DNA of 64,000 nucleotides from Niastella sp. OAS944 (GCA_024809215.1 JANUBW010000001.1:620001-684000), one strand, 5' to 3'. Shown: positions 20,389 to 28,923, numbered from the stretch's first letter. Numbers and translations are program-made. The notes: generated from the letters alone by a model not told the origin.

Positions 20389-20545
20389 GGTAAGGTGTAT
20401 TGAATGTAATTTACGACAAGTTTTATTACGGAATGAACCTGGCCCTCATCGCCGTGTATTGTATGCGTTTATGCATGAAAATTAAACATCGTTTGAATTA
20501 AAATGGAGGGGCGTATAATTTAATTAGCGGGGCGCTATGTAGTCT

Positions 20546-21460
20546 TTACTCAATAGTAAATTTGTAACCCCTGCCGTGTACGTTAATAAATTTAATGGAG
20601 TTATCGTCGCTTAATTTCTTACGTAATTTAGATACCAATACATCAACATTTCTACTGATGACCACTATGCCTTTATCTTCCCAAATCTCTTTCATCAGTT
20701 TTTCCCTTTCTACGATCTGATTTATATTTTCTGCAAATATTTTAAGTGCTTTAGTTTCATTTTCAGAAAGCGTAATATTTTTATGCTCAATTTCAAGAAT
20801 ATTTTTATCTGTATAAAATCTAAAACTTCCCAATTGTATATAATCATCATTATCTATAATTGATCCTTTCTCTTCTTTTTTCCGAAACTTGTCTTTCATG
20901 TAAAAACCAACAACACCCAAAGGAATAATCAATAGTAATAACCATAGGGAATTAAAGGGATTCGCCTTCAACAATTCAATCTCGATAGAATAACAACTCA
21001 CCTCCAGCTTGCGATGCCGGCAAGGTGTTAGATTGCCTTTTTGGTTATTTATTTCGAATGCAAAAACAGTTTCTTTTTGCTTACAATTCTTCAGGTTCAC
21101 GATATAGTCGGTTGCCGGCGCGTTTTTCTGAAATACCCGTTGCACCAGGTTGATGAGGGTATCTGAAACAAAACCAACATTATTTTGAAAGGAGATCTGG
21201 TATTTATTTTCACTTAACTTCTTAACCGGAAGCACCCGGGAGGTGGAATCTTTGGCGGAAAGCAAAAGCTGGTGCCCTAAATCACGTAATACAACTTCTA
21301 AATGATTCTCAGGAATTTCATGTTCTTTATTGATAACCGCAACAGCAGAGATCAAAATAATAATTATCATGACTGAAGATCCAAACAATATAAATGGCTT
21401 CATGTGTGCAAAATAACCATTAACCCCCAGTTTAGGTGGTTTTACATACGTTTTACGCAT
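20546..21460 (-). CDS. Membrane-anchored winged-helix (OmpR/PhoB-type) regulator
   Basis: 304 residues. Transmembrane helix at about 23-43 (LFGSSVMIIIILISAVAVI), a periplasmic domain (about 45-168) with Cys pairs that could form disulfides (NCKQKE, TPCRHRK, VSCYSIE), a second helix (about 170-188, LWLLLLIIPLGVVGFYM), then a cytoplasmic OmpR-type DNA-binding domain (about 208-304: LSENETKALKIFAENINQIV, VISRNVDVLVSKLRKKL, VHGRGYKFTI). This is the ToxR/CadC logic with the order reversed: the sensor is central and the winged helix is at the C-terminus. No receiver domain is present. It is divergent from the BNR lipoprotein gene at 21548, a likely target. Start is ATG 21460, or ATG 21403 which would trim 19 residues. 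Confidence 0.85.
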   Translation of the reverse strand: MRKTYVKPPKLGVNGYFAHMKPFILFGSSVMIIIILISAVAVINKEHEIPENHLEVVLRDLGHQLLLSAKDSTSRVLPVKKLSENKYQISFQNNVGFVSDTLINLVQRVFQKNAPATDYIVNLKNCKQKETVFAFEINNQKGNLTPCRHRKLEVSCYSIEIELLKANPFNSLWLLLLIIPLGVVGFYMKDKFRKKEEKGSIIDNDDYIQLGSFRFYTDKNILEIEHKNITLSENETKALKIFAENINQIVEREKLMKEIWEDKGIVVISRNVDVLVSKLRKKLSDDNSIKFINVHGRGYKFTIE

Positions 21461-21547
21461 CTTTTACAACTTTTTACTCCTAAAAACCTTCAGGAAAGTT
21501 GACGCCAAATACCTTTACTGCACTGTTTCACCAAATTAATTACAGTC

Positions 21548-22663
21548 ATGAAAACCTTTAAACTTGCCTTTTTTCTCCTTTTCCCATTTCTCTTTTCCTG
21601 TAAACAGTCGGCAGAAATCCCAAAGACATCTCATCTCACGGATAGTCTCCATACCCGACATACAGATAGCACCGGAACTGCAAACATCGTGTTTAGATCT
21701 GCCGATAGCGGACAAACCTGGCAGGACATTAGTAACGGGCTGCCCGAACCTGTGAAGGATGACTATGGTATTGGCAGAAATGTTTTATTCGCAGATGATA
21801 ATGGACTCTATTTAACCGATGGAAACTGGATATACCACAGCAACACAAATGCCACTGCTCCTTTTTGGACCAAAGATGTTTTCCCTGACAAACATAGCAA
21901 CATTGCCCCTGGCAAGACCGGGATATTTGCATACAATTACTATAGCCCCATTTTACAAAAACTAAACGGAACAAATGATTGGTTGCCGGTATTCACAGAT
22001 TTGAAGGAGAAAAAAGTACGCACTGTTTTTGAAACTACCGGAGGCACCCTTTTCATTGGCACCGACGAAGGTCTTTTAAAATCCACAAACAATGGAAAAA
22101 CATGGAAAAATGTACATGCCTGGGGCCTGTTAGGGAAAGTGGCAGAGTTGGATGGTGTTATGGTGGCCACTTCCAACAGAGGGATCATTAGATCGACCGA
22201 TGGAGGTGAAAACTGGGATCTGGTGATCAGTGAGGGCGGCGTGGGCATCGATGTAGAACGCATCAAAGGTGGGTTCGCTGCTATCAACTACAGCACAGCG
22301 GCCAAGACCAGGAGAGTGCGAACATCCTACGACGGCGGAAAAACCTGGCAGCCCATTGATGCCGGCCTCCAAACGCAAATTATTATTGACTCACCCCTGC
22401 AACCTATAAATGCCGGCAATTCGGCACAAGGCAATGACTCCGTTTGGCATCCTAAAGAAGCTGCCCCTACAGTCTTTGAGTACAAAACTTCAATTATCCA
22501 GGTGGGTGAAAACTTCTTTTGTGGTCATACCGACGGCGTTTACATGACATCGGACAAGGGAAAAACATGGAAACTGGTTCTTCCTGCTGTAAAAGGAAAG
22601 ATGTTCAAATTATCTGTTTCCGGCAACGTGATTTATGCCATACAGATGGAGAATCATTGTTAA
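21548..22663 (+). CDS. Lipoprotein with BNR/Asp-box (sortilin or Ycf48-like) beta-propeller repeats
   Basis: 371 residues from ATG 21548. Lipoprotein signal with lipobox LFSC (Cys about residue 18). Several Asp-box repeats are visible: FRSADSGQTWQDI, LKSTNNGKTWKNV, IRSTDGGENWDLV, RTSYDGGKTWQPI and MTSDKGKTWKLV, about 45-60 residues apart, as in a five- to seven-bladed propeller. Such proteins bind ligands or aid assembly at the cell envelope; there is no sialidase catalytic site. It is divergent from a membrane winged-helix regulator 87 bases away, which may control it. Confidence 0.85.
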   Translation: MKTFKLAFFLLFPFLFSCKQSAEIPKTSHLTDSLHTRHTDSTGTANIVFRSADSGQTWQDISNGLPEPVKDDYGIGRNVLFADDNGLYLTDGNWIYHSNTNATAPFWTKDVFPDKHSNIAPGKTGIFAYNYYSPILQKLNGTNDWLPVFTDLKEKKVRTVFETTGGTLFIGTDEGLLKSTNNGKTWKNVHAWGLLGKVAELDGVMVATSNRGIIRSTDGGENWDLVISEGGVGIDVERIKGGFAAINYSTAAKTRRVRTSYDGGKTWQPIDAGLQTQIIIDSPLQPINAGNSAQGNDSVWHPKEAAPTVFEYKTSIIQVGENFFCGHTDGVYMTSDKGKTWKLVLPAVKGKMFKLSVSGNVIYAIQMENHC

Positions 22664-22722
22664 ACCTGCCCGATGGTAAATGATAAATCACTAACAGTAG
22701 ATGAACAGCGCCCAGGCATGAA

Positions 22723-22746
22723 AGCTGCCTTCGTTTGAAGGCAGCT
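22723..22746. terminator. Terminator between convergent genes, 10-bp perfect stem
   Basis: AGCTGCCTTC (22723-22732), loop GTTT, GAAGGCAGCT (22737-22746), placed between the stops of the rightward lipoprotein gene and the leftward DNRLRE gene. It lacks a long T-run, so it may work as a weak bidirectional terminator or RNA 3-prime stabiliser. Confidence 0.65.
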
Positions 22747-22770
22747 GCATGTAGTTTTTATTAATACCGG

Positions 22771-23811
22771 TTATTGAGCAATCAGAAACATGCTGGAAGT
22801 TTTGTTATTTCCCTGTTTAATTACCAGCACGGCCATCTTGTTTTTTAACAAGGGGGCATCGAGAATGATGGTTTTGTTATGTTTACCTTTAGTACCATCC
22901 ACTTCAACAGATTTCAGCAAGGCGCCGTCGACAGAAACGATCTCCAGAATAGCTTTACCATCCTGGGGCAAATCGTAATTTACTGAGATCTGATTGGAAG
23001 ACAGGTTGGTTTTTACAATAGCTTTCAGTTCGTTATCTGATGCACCGCTTACATCTAACCTATCACCTTCCTCTGTAGGTGGGTGTTTTGGTGATTCCCG
23101 GTGATCGAGTGATTCCCGTGCAGCGGATGCAGAACAATAGTTCAGGCCAATGCGCAGTTTGGGACGCCTGGTAGCGTCTGTATTTTCGCTACTGGTAAAT
23201 AACATAGAGCGATAATACACTTCGGTTTGCAGGCGTATGCATAAGCCATAACGTTGAGCAGGCGGCAGGTTAATAATATCCTGTAACAAGGCGGTAATGT
23301 TCAAATCAATAACATGGTAATTCCACTGTACACCATTTGAACCGGGTAAGGTAATCTGATTGGTGGTTGTTGTTGAAGGCTGGTTATTCCAGGTTACTGT
23401 TGACTCATCCCATGCAGATGTTACCCGTTGAACATAACAGGCATTGCTGCCATAGCTTCCTAAATCATTGGCGGTAGATGTTGGCACGCCATAGAGCGAA
23501 AGATAGGCATAGTTAACGGTTGTACCCTGGGGAATAAATTGCAGATCGGTAAAATCGATAAATGTTCTGAGGAAGCCGGTTGTTCCGCCTATTCCATTGA
23601 ATGTCCAGGCCATTGCCAATAACTGGCTCGATGAACCATAGTTGTTTGATGCATAGGCAGGTACTCCATTGACCATTTCTACATAGGCATCTTTACCACG
23701 GCAGCCATCTGGCTGAAAAGTCATTTCCGTTTGTGTTACCTGGCTAAAACCCACTGCAGGTAATACCATAGCCATGAGGCAGGACAATAAACTTTGTCTC
23801 TTTTTTTTCAT
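22771..23811 (-). CDS. Secreted DNRLRE-domain protein with T9SS-type C-terminal domain
   Basis: 346 residues from ATG 23811. Signal peptide (SLLSCLMAMVLPAVGFSQ). Residues about 25-225 form a DNRLRE carbohydrate-binding-like jelly roll: LRTFIDFTDLQFIPQGT, NYAYLSLYGVP, RVTSAWDESTVTWNNQP and the family end RRPKLRIGL. After a charged linker (about 235-255, RESPKHPPTEEGDRL) comes a T9SS sorting tail (ISVNYDLPQDGKAILEIVSV ... KNKMAVLVIKQGN). It is a cell-surface or secreted adhesin-like or polysaccharide-binding protein. It stands as a single gene between two terminator-like elements. Confidence 0.85.
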   Translation of the reverse strand: MKKKRQSLLSCLMAMVLPAVGFSQVTQTEMTFQPDGCRGKDAYVEMVNGVPAYASNNYGSSSQLLAMAWTFNGIGGTTGFLRTFIDFTDLQFIPQGTTVNYAYLSLYGVPTSTANDLGSYGSNACYVQRVTSAWDESTVTWNNQPSTTTTNQITLPGSNGVQWNYHVIDLNITALLQDIINLPPAQRYGLCIRLQTEVYYRSMLFTSSENTDATRRPKLRIGLNYCSASAARESLDHRESPKHPPTEEGDRLDVSGASDNELKAIVKTNLSSNQISVNYDLPQDGKAILEIVSVDGALLKSVEVDGTKGKHNKTIILDAPLLKNKMAVLVIKQGNNKTSSMFLIAQ

Positions 23812-24208
23812 ACAATTAAAGGTTTGTTTTGATTTAAAAAAATAGGTCTACTGTTATCATCCATCCGCTAACAGCGGCTGATTGATTTAAATGTTTTTTT
23901 AGTGTATGCGCATGTGTTTCCGGCAGTATTTTATTGCTGCAAACAGGTTTTCAGGAAAATGAATTGATCTTCTAAAAAATAACGGCTTACACCAAAAGCT
24001 TACATGCTATAAAAAAGGAAGGTATTTGTATTTAACAGCGGAGAGAATTGCCTTTATCTGGTATATATTTCTAAATCGTTAATTTAACATGTTAGTGTCC
24101 GTTATGATATTAACATGGCGCAATATAAAAACAATAAATCAAATTTCCATGAACACTACCCCAAAAAAACATTGGCACAATTGCCGCCAGGTAGACTGGA
24201 ATATAAAG
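23812..24208. other. Intergenic region without a recognisable gene
   Basis: About 400 AT-rich bases upstream of the leftward DNRLRE gene and downstream of the leftward cyclase gene. It should hold the DNRLRE promoter. The only pattern seen is a repeated TTAACATG at about 24083-24090 and 24109-24116. No open frame has coding character. Confidence 0.4.
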
Positions 24209-25333
24209 TTATTGCGGATATGACGTTTTATCTTTAATAGTATAGAGCAAAACCATTTCCTGTTTTCCCTTCAGAGAGATCTCTCCCAAAGCAGTCTGCT
24301 GATATTCATTATTTAGCTGCATCCGTTCAAGTAGTTCAGCAGATAAGAGAATATTAACATTAAAATTATTACACTGTCCCTCTATCCGGGAAGTAGTATT
24401 CAGTACATCTCCTGAATAAACAATATCCTTTTTTATAACGCCTATCTCACCAACAGTTGCCTCTCCAATATGCAGACCGGCCTTAAAAGAAGGCAGCAGG
24501 TCATATTCACGGATATAGTGCTCTTTTCTTTCTTCTATTGCACGCTGAATGCCGAAGAAGCATAACAGACAATTATTGCCTGCCAGTCCTTTCTCAACCG
24601 GCCAGCTTACCACCACTTCATCACCAACATACTGGTATATTTCACCCTGGCTGTTTAAGATTGGTTCTGTCATATCATTATAGATCTCTTTTAGCAGCAC
24701 AAAAAATTTTTTGCTGCTCATCTTTTCAGCAATAGTTGTTGAAGACCTCAGATCGAGGAACATAAATATCCTTTCTTCCTGTCGTGGATGATAATACTCG
24801 CCGGTAATGAACTTCCATAATATACCGGGACCAAACTTATCGTTCACCTGGAGCATGAACTGCGTACAGGAAACTAAAAAGCCAAATAAAAAAACATTAA
24901 TAAAAAAAGAAGGAGAAAAGATGTTGAAAAGTACATTATCAATTGACTTTGACAAGGCAATAGAAAATGGCATGTGAAACGAAAAATAAACGACATCAAT
25001 GATAAGCAATCCAATGACAGCGAGACCCATGTAGGTAATGATAAACAGGAGCCCTGAATTGATAACCCCGAAAGCAAATGACTTTCTCCTGTAACGTGAA
25101 CCCATTTTGAATACCAAAACGTATCCCGCTACTAAACCGCCGAGTAGTGCAAAAATGATAGAACCTGTAAATTCACCCCAGAAGGGAAATGAACCCGATA
25201 GTCTTTTTAATGTAAGCAAGTCATAAATAAAGAAATATTGGCTGAGAAAAGAAACGCAGCCGAAAGCTGTCCAGCATAGCGTTATTATCCAAACTGTTTG
25301 TATTTTTTTTCGCAGCCCGGTTTTGTATTTCAT
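24209..25333 (-). CDS. Membrane-bound class III adenylate/guanylate cyclase
   Basis: Makes a cyclic nucleotide in response to a membrane-sensed signal. I use ATG 25333; the frame opens at TTG 25354. Four or five membrane helices fill residues about 12-165 (WIITLCWTAFGCVSFL, IIFALLGGLVAGYVLVF, VFLFGFLVSCTQFML). The catalytic domain (about 185-365) has both metal aspartates, in FMFLDLRSSTT and YVGDEVVVSW, plus GLHIGEATVGEIGVIKKDIV and the Asn/Arg block NTTSRIEGQ. The substrate-choice residue (Lys of IKKDIVYSGD) suggests ATP but this is not certain. It is a single gene. A Crp-type regulator is encoded at 10911, though no link is shown. Confidence 0.9.
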   Translation of the reverse strand: MKYKTGLRKKIQTVWIITLCWTAFGCVSFLSQYFFIYDLLTLKRLSGSFPFWGEFTGSIIFALLGGLVAGYVLVFKMGSRYRRKSFAFGVINSGLLFIITYMGLAVIGLLIIDVVYFSFHMPFSIALSKSIDNVLFNIFSPSFFINVFLFGFLVSCTQFMLQVNDKFGPGILWKFITGEYYHPRQEERIFMFLDLRSSTTIAEKMSSKKFFVLLKEIYNDMTEPILNSQGEIYQYVGDEVVVSWPVEKGLAGNNCLLCFFGIQRAIEERKEHYIREYDLLPSFKAGLHIGEATVGEIGVIKKDIVYSGDVLNTTSRIEGQCNNFNVNILLSAELLERMQLNNEYQQTALGEISLKGKQEMVLLYTIKDKTSYPQ

Positions 25334-25483
25334 GTAGTAGACTTCATGCTTCAAAATAGAAAAGCAAAAGTTTATACAATTTAGTCTTTATAATCTGAAA
25401 ATGTTCCTGGCGTGGTGATGTCTTTTCTTTACGTTTCGGGGCTTTTTTGTTGTTTGTGGAAGAATCAGAAAAAGAAAGATAAT

Positions 25484-26161
25484 TTAAAAATTGTTAACCG
25501 GGAAGCGATCAACATTGCAAATAAAAACATCATCGAAATCTTTAAATGCCCGGAAACCACATCGCTGAAAGAAAGCATTTAATTTATATTGGGCCTTTTC
25601 GGAATCCTTTTCCAAACCAGCTAACTCCACGCCCTGGCTTTCATATATTGAATCATAATCGCCTTTATCTTCACACTGTGCCGGGTTACCATATAAAATA
25701 ACGATATACCCGCATTTGCCTATCATTTGGGTAACAAGACCTTTCAATGCCTGTTCGCCTATACCCTTATTTCTCCAGGCAGCTGATATGCCCACACGAC
25801 TAATCACCAAAATATTGGGATTACTAACCTCCCCTACATCATCAATAGTTTCCTGACTAATATTGGTATAATCCAATTCCCACAATGCTTTGAAACCACG
25901 CTGCAGTGCAATATATTTTACCTTAGACATGTTTACACCCTTGACTTTTGCCAAAGCCTGGTTGTAATGTAAAAGTTGGATGAATCCAATCTTTGTACCT
26001 TCATAATCATAGCCTGCATCCTCAGCCTTTATTGCTTCCTCCTCTGTTGTGTAAATAATATCCGCGAAATGAGTATTAAAATATTCACCTGGCCGATTAC
26101 TAAGATTCAAATTCAACATTCCATCGTATTTCAAATTCAAGTTGTAATTCATACAATACAT
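25484..26161 (-). CDS. GNAT family N-acetyltransferase
   Basis: Cytoplasmic acetyl-CoA-dependent transferase, acceptor unknown. The conserved acetyl-CoA motif A is visible at about residues 125-150: ISRVGISAAWRNKGIGEQAL, followed by LKGLVTQM, and a C-terminal FFQRCGFRAFKDFDD. The N-terminal half (about 1-115) is not a standard GNAT part. Starts at 26161 or 26152 (both ATG, near-tandem) are possible; a TTG at 26179 opens the frame. No operon partner. Confidence 0.75.
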   Translation of the reverse strand: MYCMNYNLNLKYDGMLNLNLSNRPGEYFNTHFADIIYTTEEEAIKAEDAGYDYEGTKIGFIQLLHYNQALAKVKGVNMSKVKYIALQRGFKALWELDYTNISQETIDDVGEVSNPNILVISRVGISAAWRNKGIGEQALKGLVTQMIGKCGYIVILYGNPAQCEDKGDYDSIYESQGVELAGLEKDSEKAQYKLNAFFQRCGFRAFKDFDDVFICNVDRFPVNNF

Positions 26162-26179
26162 AATTAAAGCTATGATCAA

Positions 26180-26808
26180 ATATTGTTTACAGCTTGCTAA
26201 TCAGAGAGAGCAATTACCGGCTCAGGTGTATCAAATGCAGGAGAAATAAAGATAAGACTAAAGGTTTGAAAAATATGGCACTGTGTTAGGCGGACATCAT
26301 AACAACGCCAATAATGTATTAGAGGTATCAAAGTGGCTTTTCGGGTAAAAAATGGCGTGGTGAGCATTTAAAGAGCTTTGCCAAATGGCTTAGATGATGC
26401 ACATTATATTTATCCCACCATTTTACACTTTCAACGTTTGAAACAAACTATCGGTCATATTCGTTACACGCGAGTTAGTAGTGGAAAAATTTAGTCGCTT
26501 GTTTGAGCAGTCTCGTTTAATATTAATAAAATAAGGACGATAAAAAACGTGAAAAACACCTGTTTTTGTAACCTAAAATATTGGTAATATCGTTGCTATT
26601 GTTTGCTGGTTTGAAATCCCATGTTATATATAATTGGTTACAATCATAGTGATTAAAAGAGAAATCTTAATATAAATCAAAAAGAAAAGTCGACATTCCA
26701 AATCAAGAAAGATTTGGGCAACTAAAAATATGCCGCAAAACTCATTACTAGCATTCCGGAACAGTTGGGCCTTTGCGGATACTTTTCCATCTGACAAAAA
26801 GCATCCAA
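26180..26808. other. AT-rich intergenic region at the left border of an accessory block
   Basis: Apart from the frameshifted fragment at 26262-26397 nothing coding is seen. The rest is AT-rich and leads into a run of small orphan genes, so it probably contains their promoter and a past insertion border. Confidence 0.4.
26262..26397 (+). pseudogene. Frameshifted C-terminal fragment of an unknown protein
   Basis: Frame one reads RFEKYGTVLGGHHNNANN then VLEVSKWLFG and stops; a shift at the A-run about 26346-26352 continues as KKWRGEHLKSFAKWLR and then stops at 26397. The join is smooth and coding-like, which suggests a decayed gene end. I cannot name the family. Confidence 0.35.
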
Positions 26809-27039
26809 ATGGAAATTGTAACTATTGCAGCTACTATAGCATCTTTAACTTCGCTAATAAGTATTATATCTAAATTTTTCTGCTCTGGTAAGGAAAAGAA
26901 AAATAATGTTACCATAAAAATTACTAATAAAGATGGTAAAGAAATCACTATCAATCCCTACAATGAAAAGGATTTTGAGACACTTAAACAAACATTAGAT
27001 GCACTAACACAAAATAAGGAGGTTGGAAATGGAAAATAA
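26809..27039 (+). CDS. Small membrane protein with a C-terminal strand-helix tail, EACC1-like layout
   Basis: 76 residues from ATG 26809. A hydrophobic helix (about 3-24, IVTIAATIASLTSLISIISKF) and a Lys-rich turn are followed by two strands and a helix (NVTIKITNKDGKEITINPY, FETLKQTLDAL). This layout of hydrophobic segment, basic turn, V.I....DG..I.I and terminal helix resembles the effector-associated constant component EACC1 described for conflict systems, but similarity is by eye only. The gene overlaps the next by 11 bases, so the two are probably translated together. Confidence 0.6.
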   Translation: MEIVTIAATIASLTSLISIISKFFCSGKEKKNNVTIKITNKDGKEITINPYNEKDFETLKQTLDALTQNKEVGNGK

Positions 27040-27409
27040 AACCTCTAAAAATAATACAAATTTACAAGCAGGTGTAGCAGGTGCCGGTGGCGGAACACTT
27101 CTTCTTTTACTCGCTAATAACCTTTCAGACGCTAATATATATAAATCTTGGATGATTATAATCGCGCCTTCGACTGCAGTAGGGCTTTCTGTTTTTTGGA
27201 AATGGCTAACAAAAAGTGTTGATAAATATTTAAAAAGGAGAAAAACTAAAGAACTAAAATCAAAATTACGTACAGACATTGAAAACGCTCTTCAAAATCC
27301 AAACATTCCTGCTGAAGAAAAAGTTGCAATGCAAAAAAAGCTAGCTGCGTTTGAGCAACAAAATATAGACGCCTTAACGAAAGCAGTAGCTGCAATTGAG
27401 TTAGATTAG
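27029..27409 (+). CDS. Two-helix membrane protein, paralogue of the gene at 28735
   Basis: 126 residues from ATG 27029, which has a strong AAGGAGG six bases upstream, exceptional in this phylum, and overlaps the preceding gene. Two hydrophobic segments (about 15-31, AGVAGAGGGTLLLLLANN; and about 42-58, MIIIAPSTAVGLSVFW) are followed by KWLTKSVDKYLKRRK and a soluble helical tail (about 75-126). The first 65 residues align with the 62-residue protein at 28735-28923, sharing AG.AG.GG, a turn, and S.F.KW....VKK. It looks holin-like or like a membrane anchor; function unknown. Confidence 0.65.
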   Translation: MENKTSKNNTNLQAGVAGAGGGTLLLLLANNLSDANIYKSWMIIIAPSTAVGLSVFWKWLTKSVDKYLKRRKTKELKSKLRTDIENALQNPNIPAEEKVAMQKKLAAFEQQNIDALTKAVAAIELD

Positions 27410-27468
27410 AATGATGCAAGAAGCGGGGCCGGCCTTTATTATTTGTATTAATTACACAACTAAAGCAT

Positions 27469-27849
27469 ATGCCTGAAGAACCAAAACCATTTGTACCGCC
27501 CTTTTACCCGCCACGCCCCTATCCAACTTTTGAGGAACGCCTTAAGACGTATTTAATAACACGTGACTTTTATGATCTTCCCAATTCGGTAGAGAATGAT
27601 GCCCATTTATACCGGGATGCACACGAGCCGGAACGGCTGGTATTTTACAAGCGGGACATGCGCCTGGTTATTTTCACCAGTGACATTGAAAATGCAGTAG
27701 GATGTTCAGATCGTACCGCCCGCCGGATGCTGCAAGAAGTACGTGAAAGTTTAGGGCTACCTAAAGGAGCACCAGTAACGATCAAAGATTTTTGTGATCA
27801 GTGCCCATTTCCTTATGACGTTATGCATAGTTTCATAATGGAAAGCTAA
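27469..27849 (+). CDS. Small HTH-like protein, tandem paralogue A
   Basis: 126 residues from ATG 27469. After a Pro-rich start (PPFYPPRPYPTF) come the motifs LITRDFYDLPNSVEND, FTSDIENAVGCSDRTARRML and LPKGAPVTIKDFCDQC. The middle block has the pattern of a helix-turn-helix found in small Bacteroidota proteins (sDRTARRml..vR..L). The gene immediately downstream encodes a clear paralogue with the same block order, so the pair arose by tandem duplication. Possibly a DNA-binding regulator of the accessory block. Confidence 0.6.
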   Translation: MPEEPKPFVPPFYPPRPYPTFEERLKTYLITRDFYDLPNSVENDAHLYRDAHEPERLVFYKRDMRLVIFTSDIENAVGCSDRTARRMLQEVRESLGLPKGAPVTIKDFCDQCPFPYDVMHSFIMES

Positions 27850-27880
27850 TTACCAACTATAACAACTACAAAACACGCTC

Positions 27881-28246
27881 ATGGATAAGCTGGACATATA
27901 TTCAGAAATATACGGCAAATTAGACCAAAGAGAAGAATGGAAGGCTTTTTTTCAAACACGCGACTGGTACGACATGCCGGATTATGTAAAGGAAAACGAC
28001 AGAATATACGAATACAATGAATCTATTATGCCATTTAGTCCTAAAAGAATTGAGTGGCGATTTTATATCCTTCCTAAAGACATTGAATATATATTTGACT
28101 ACTCGCCAGAAGACGCACGTAGTATATTGAATGATATACGAATAGTACTTGAGATACCGATAAGCGGGCCCGTTACCTATCCCGATCTTCAGGAGTATAC
28201 AAAACTTGATTTGGAAACGATATTGGATTTCATAATGGCAAGCTGA
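27881..28246 (+). CDS. Small HTH-like protein, tandem paralogue B
   Basis: 121 residues from ATG 27881, 31 bases after its paralogue. Matching blocks: FQTRDWYDMPDYVKEND, LPKDIEYIFDYSPEDARS, ISGPVTYPDL and the shared ending (FIMAS here, FIMES upstream). The helix-turn-helix-like block is less basic than in the upstream copy (no RTARR), so DNA binding may have been lost and the two may form a heterodimer or antagonistic pair; this is inference. It ends only three bases from the stop of a convergent gene. Confidence 0.6.
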   Translation: MDKLDIYSEIYGKLDQREEWKAFFQTRDWYDMPDYVKENDRIYEYNESIMPFSPKRIEWRFYILPKDIEYIFDYSPEDARSILNDIRIVLEIPISGPVTYPDLQEYTKLDLETILDFIMAS

Positions 28247-28249
28247 ATA

Positions 28250-28660
28250 TTATCCTAAGTATTGGGAAGAGATTGTAAGATGTACTTCTTCACCCATATC
28301 AATTGCAGCAATTACTTTATCAATGTTTTGCCGCGCCAGGTCGGTCATCTGTTGCTGACCGTTTGTCCAGCTAACATAAAGTGGCGCCTCTTTATCATAA
28401 CCGGCCAGCTCTTCCTTTGACAGTCTGGCAAGGCTCATACGTAACTGCCTGCGGCTTTCAGCGCTGGTAACCTGAATACTATAAGGTTTATTTTCGTTGA
28501 CCGGCTTGTGCAAATGATACTGGCCATCGGGCAGGCCGGCAATCGGCGTCCATCCCTTTTGGTTGTTTGCGCCTATATAAATGCAAAGCAATTGATTATT
28601 CATAAAGAGCTGCCCCATCATACTATGCGGGAATTGAGCTCGCAACAAACGAAGTTCCAT
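28250..28660 (-). CDS. DUF5675-like protein
   Basis: 136 residues from ATG 28660. The opening MELRLLRAQFPHSMMGQLFM, then NNQLLCIYIG and LPDGQYHLHK, follows the DUF5675 pattern (short strands, a ..G.L...g..lC step, IP.G.Y.L). DUF5675 proteins occur near phage lysis or peptidoglycan-related genes but have no proven activity. The C-terminal half (about 60-136) is divergent. It follows a holin-like and a virion-like orphan on the same strand, but a terminator-like hairpin at 28686-28709 separates them. Confidence 0.5.
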   Translation of the reverse strand: MELRLLRAQFPHSMMGQLFMNNQLLCIYIGANNQKGWTPIAGLPDGQYHLHKPVNENKPYSIQVTSAESRRQLRMSLARLSKEELAGYDKEAPLYVSWTNGQQQMTDLARQNIDKVIAAIDMGEEVHLTISSQYLG

Positions 28661-28685
28661 ACAAATAATTTGAAGGTTTTAAAAA

Positions 28686-28709
28686 TGGCCCCGACGCTAT
28701 CGCCGGGGC
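28686..28709 (-). terminator. Hairpin terminator on the minus strand
   Basis: Stem GGCCCCG (28686-28692) with CGGGGCC (28703-28709). Read on the minus strand it is followed by ATTTTTAAAA, as expected after the leftward gene at 28735. The sequence resembles a GC-rich hairpin common in Bacteroidota genomes. Confidence 0.65.
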
Positions 28710-28734
28710 CGGTTTACTTACCGGAGCATTGAGG

Positions 28735-28923
28735 CTAGCTTTTCTTCACCTGGCGAATCATCCACTTCAGAAATATTGATACCGTAAAGCTCACTACAGC
28801 GCCTATAGCTGCCAGTGCTATGGTTTTGAGTATCTCACCGGAATTGATGTTTACCAGAATAATAGTAAGTATGCCACCTGCAGTACCGGCTTTTGATGCG
28901 GGAGTAAATGAAGCATCATCCAT
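28735..28923 (-). CDS. Two-helix membrane protein, holin-like
   Basis: 62 residues from ATG 28923: short polar start (MDDASFTPASK), hydrophobic segment about 11-26 (AGTAGGILTIILVNI), turn, second segment about 34-50 (IALAAIGAVVSFTVSIF), then a basic end KWMIRQVKKS. Size, two membrane helices and a basic tail fit class II holins, but they also fit anchors. It is a clear paralogue of residues 12-70 of the protein at 27029. It lies 34 bases downstream of the 251-residue gene on the same strand. Confidence 0.6.
   Translation of the reverse strand: MDDASFTPASKAGTAGGILTIILVNINSGEILKTIALAAIGAVVSFTVSIFLKWMIRQVKKS

Noticed and set aside
26748-26954. Minus-strand hydrophobic frame opposite the small membrane gene
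   Set aside because: It is the antisense of a better supported gene with a proper start and a coupled downstream partner.
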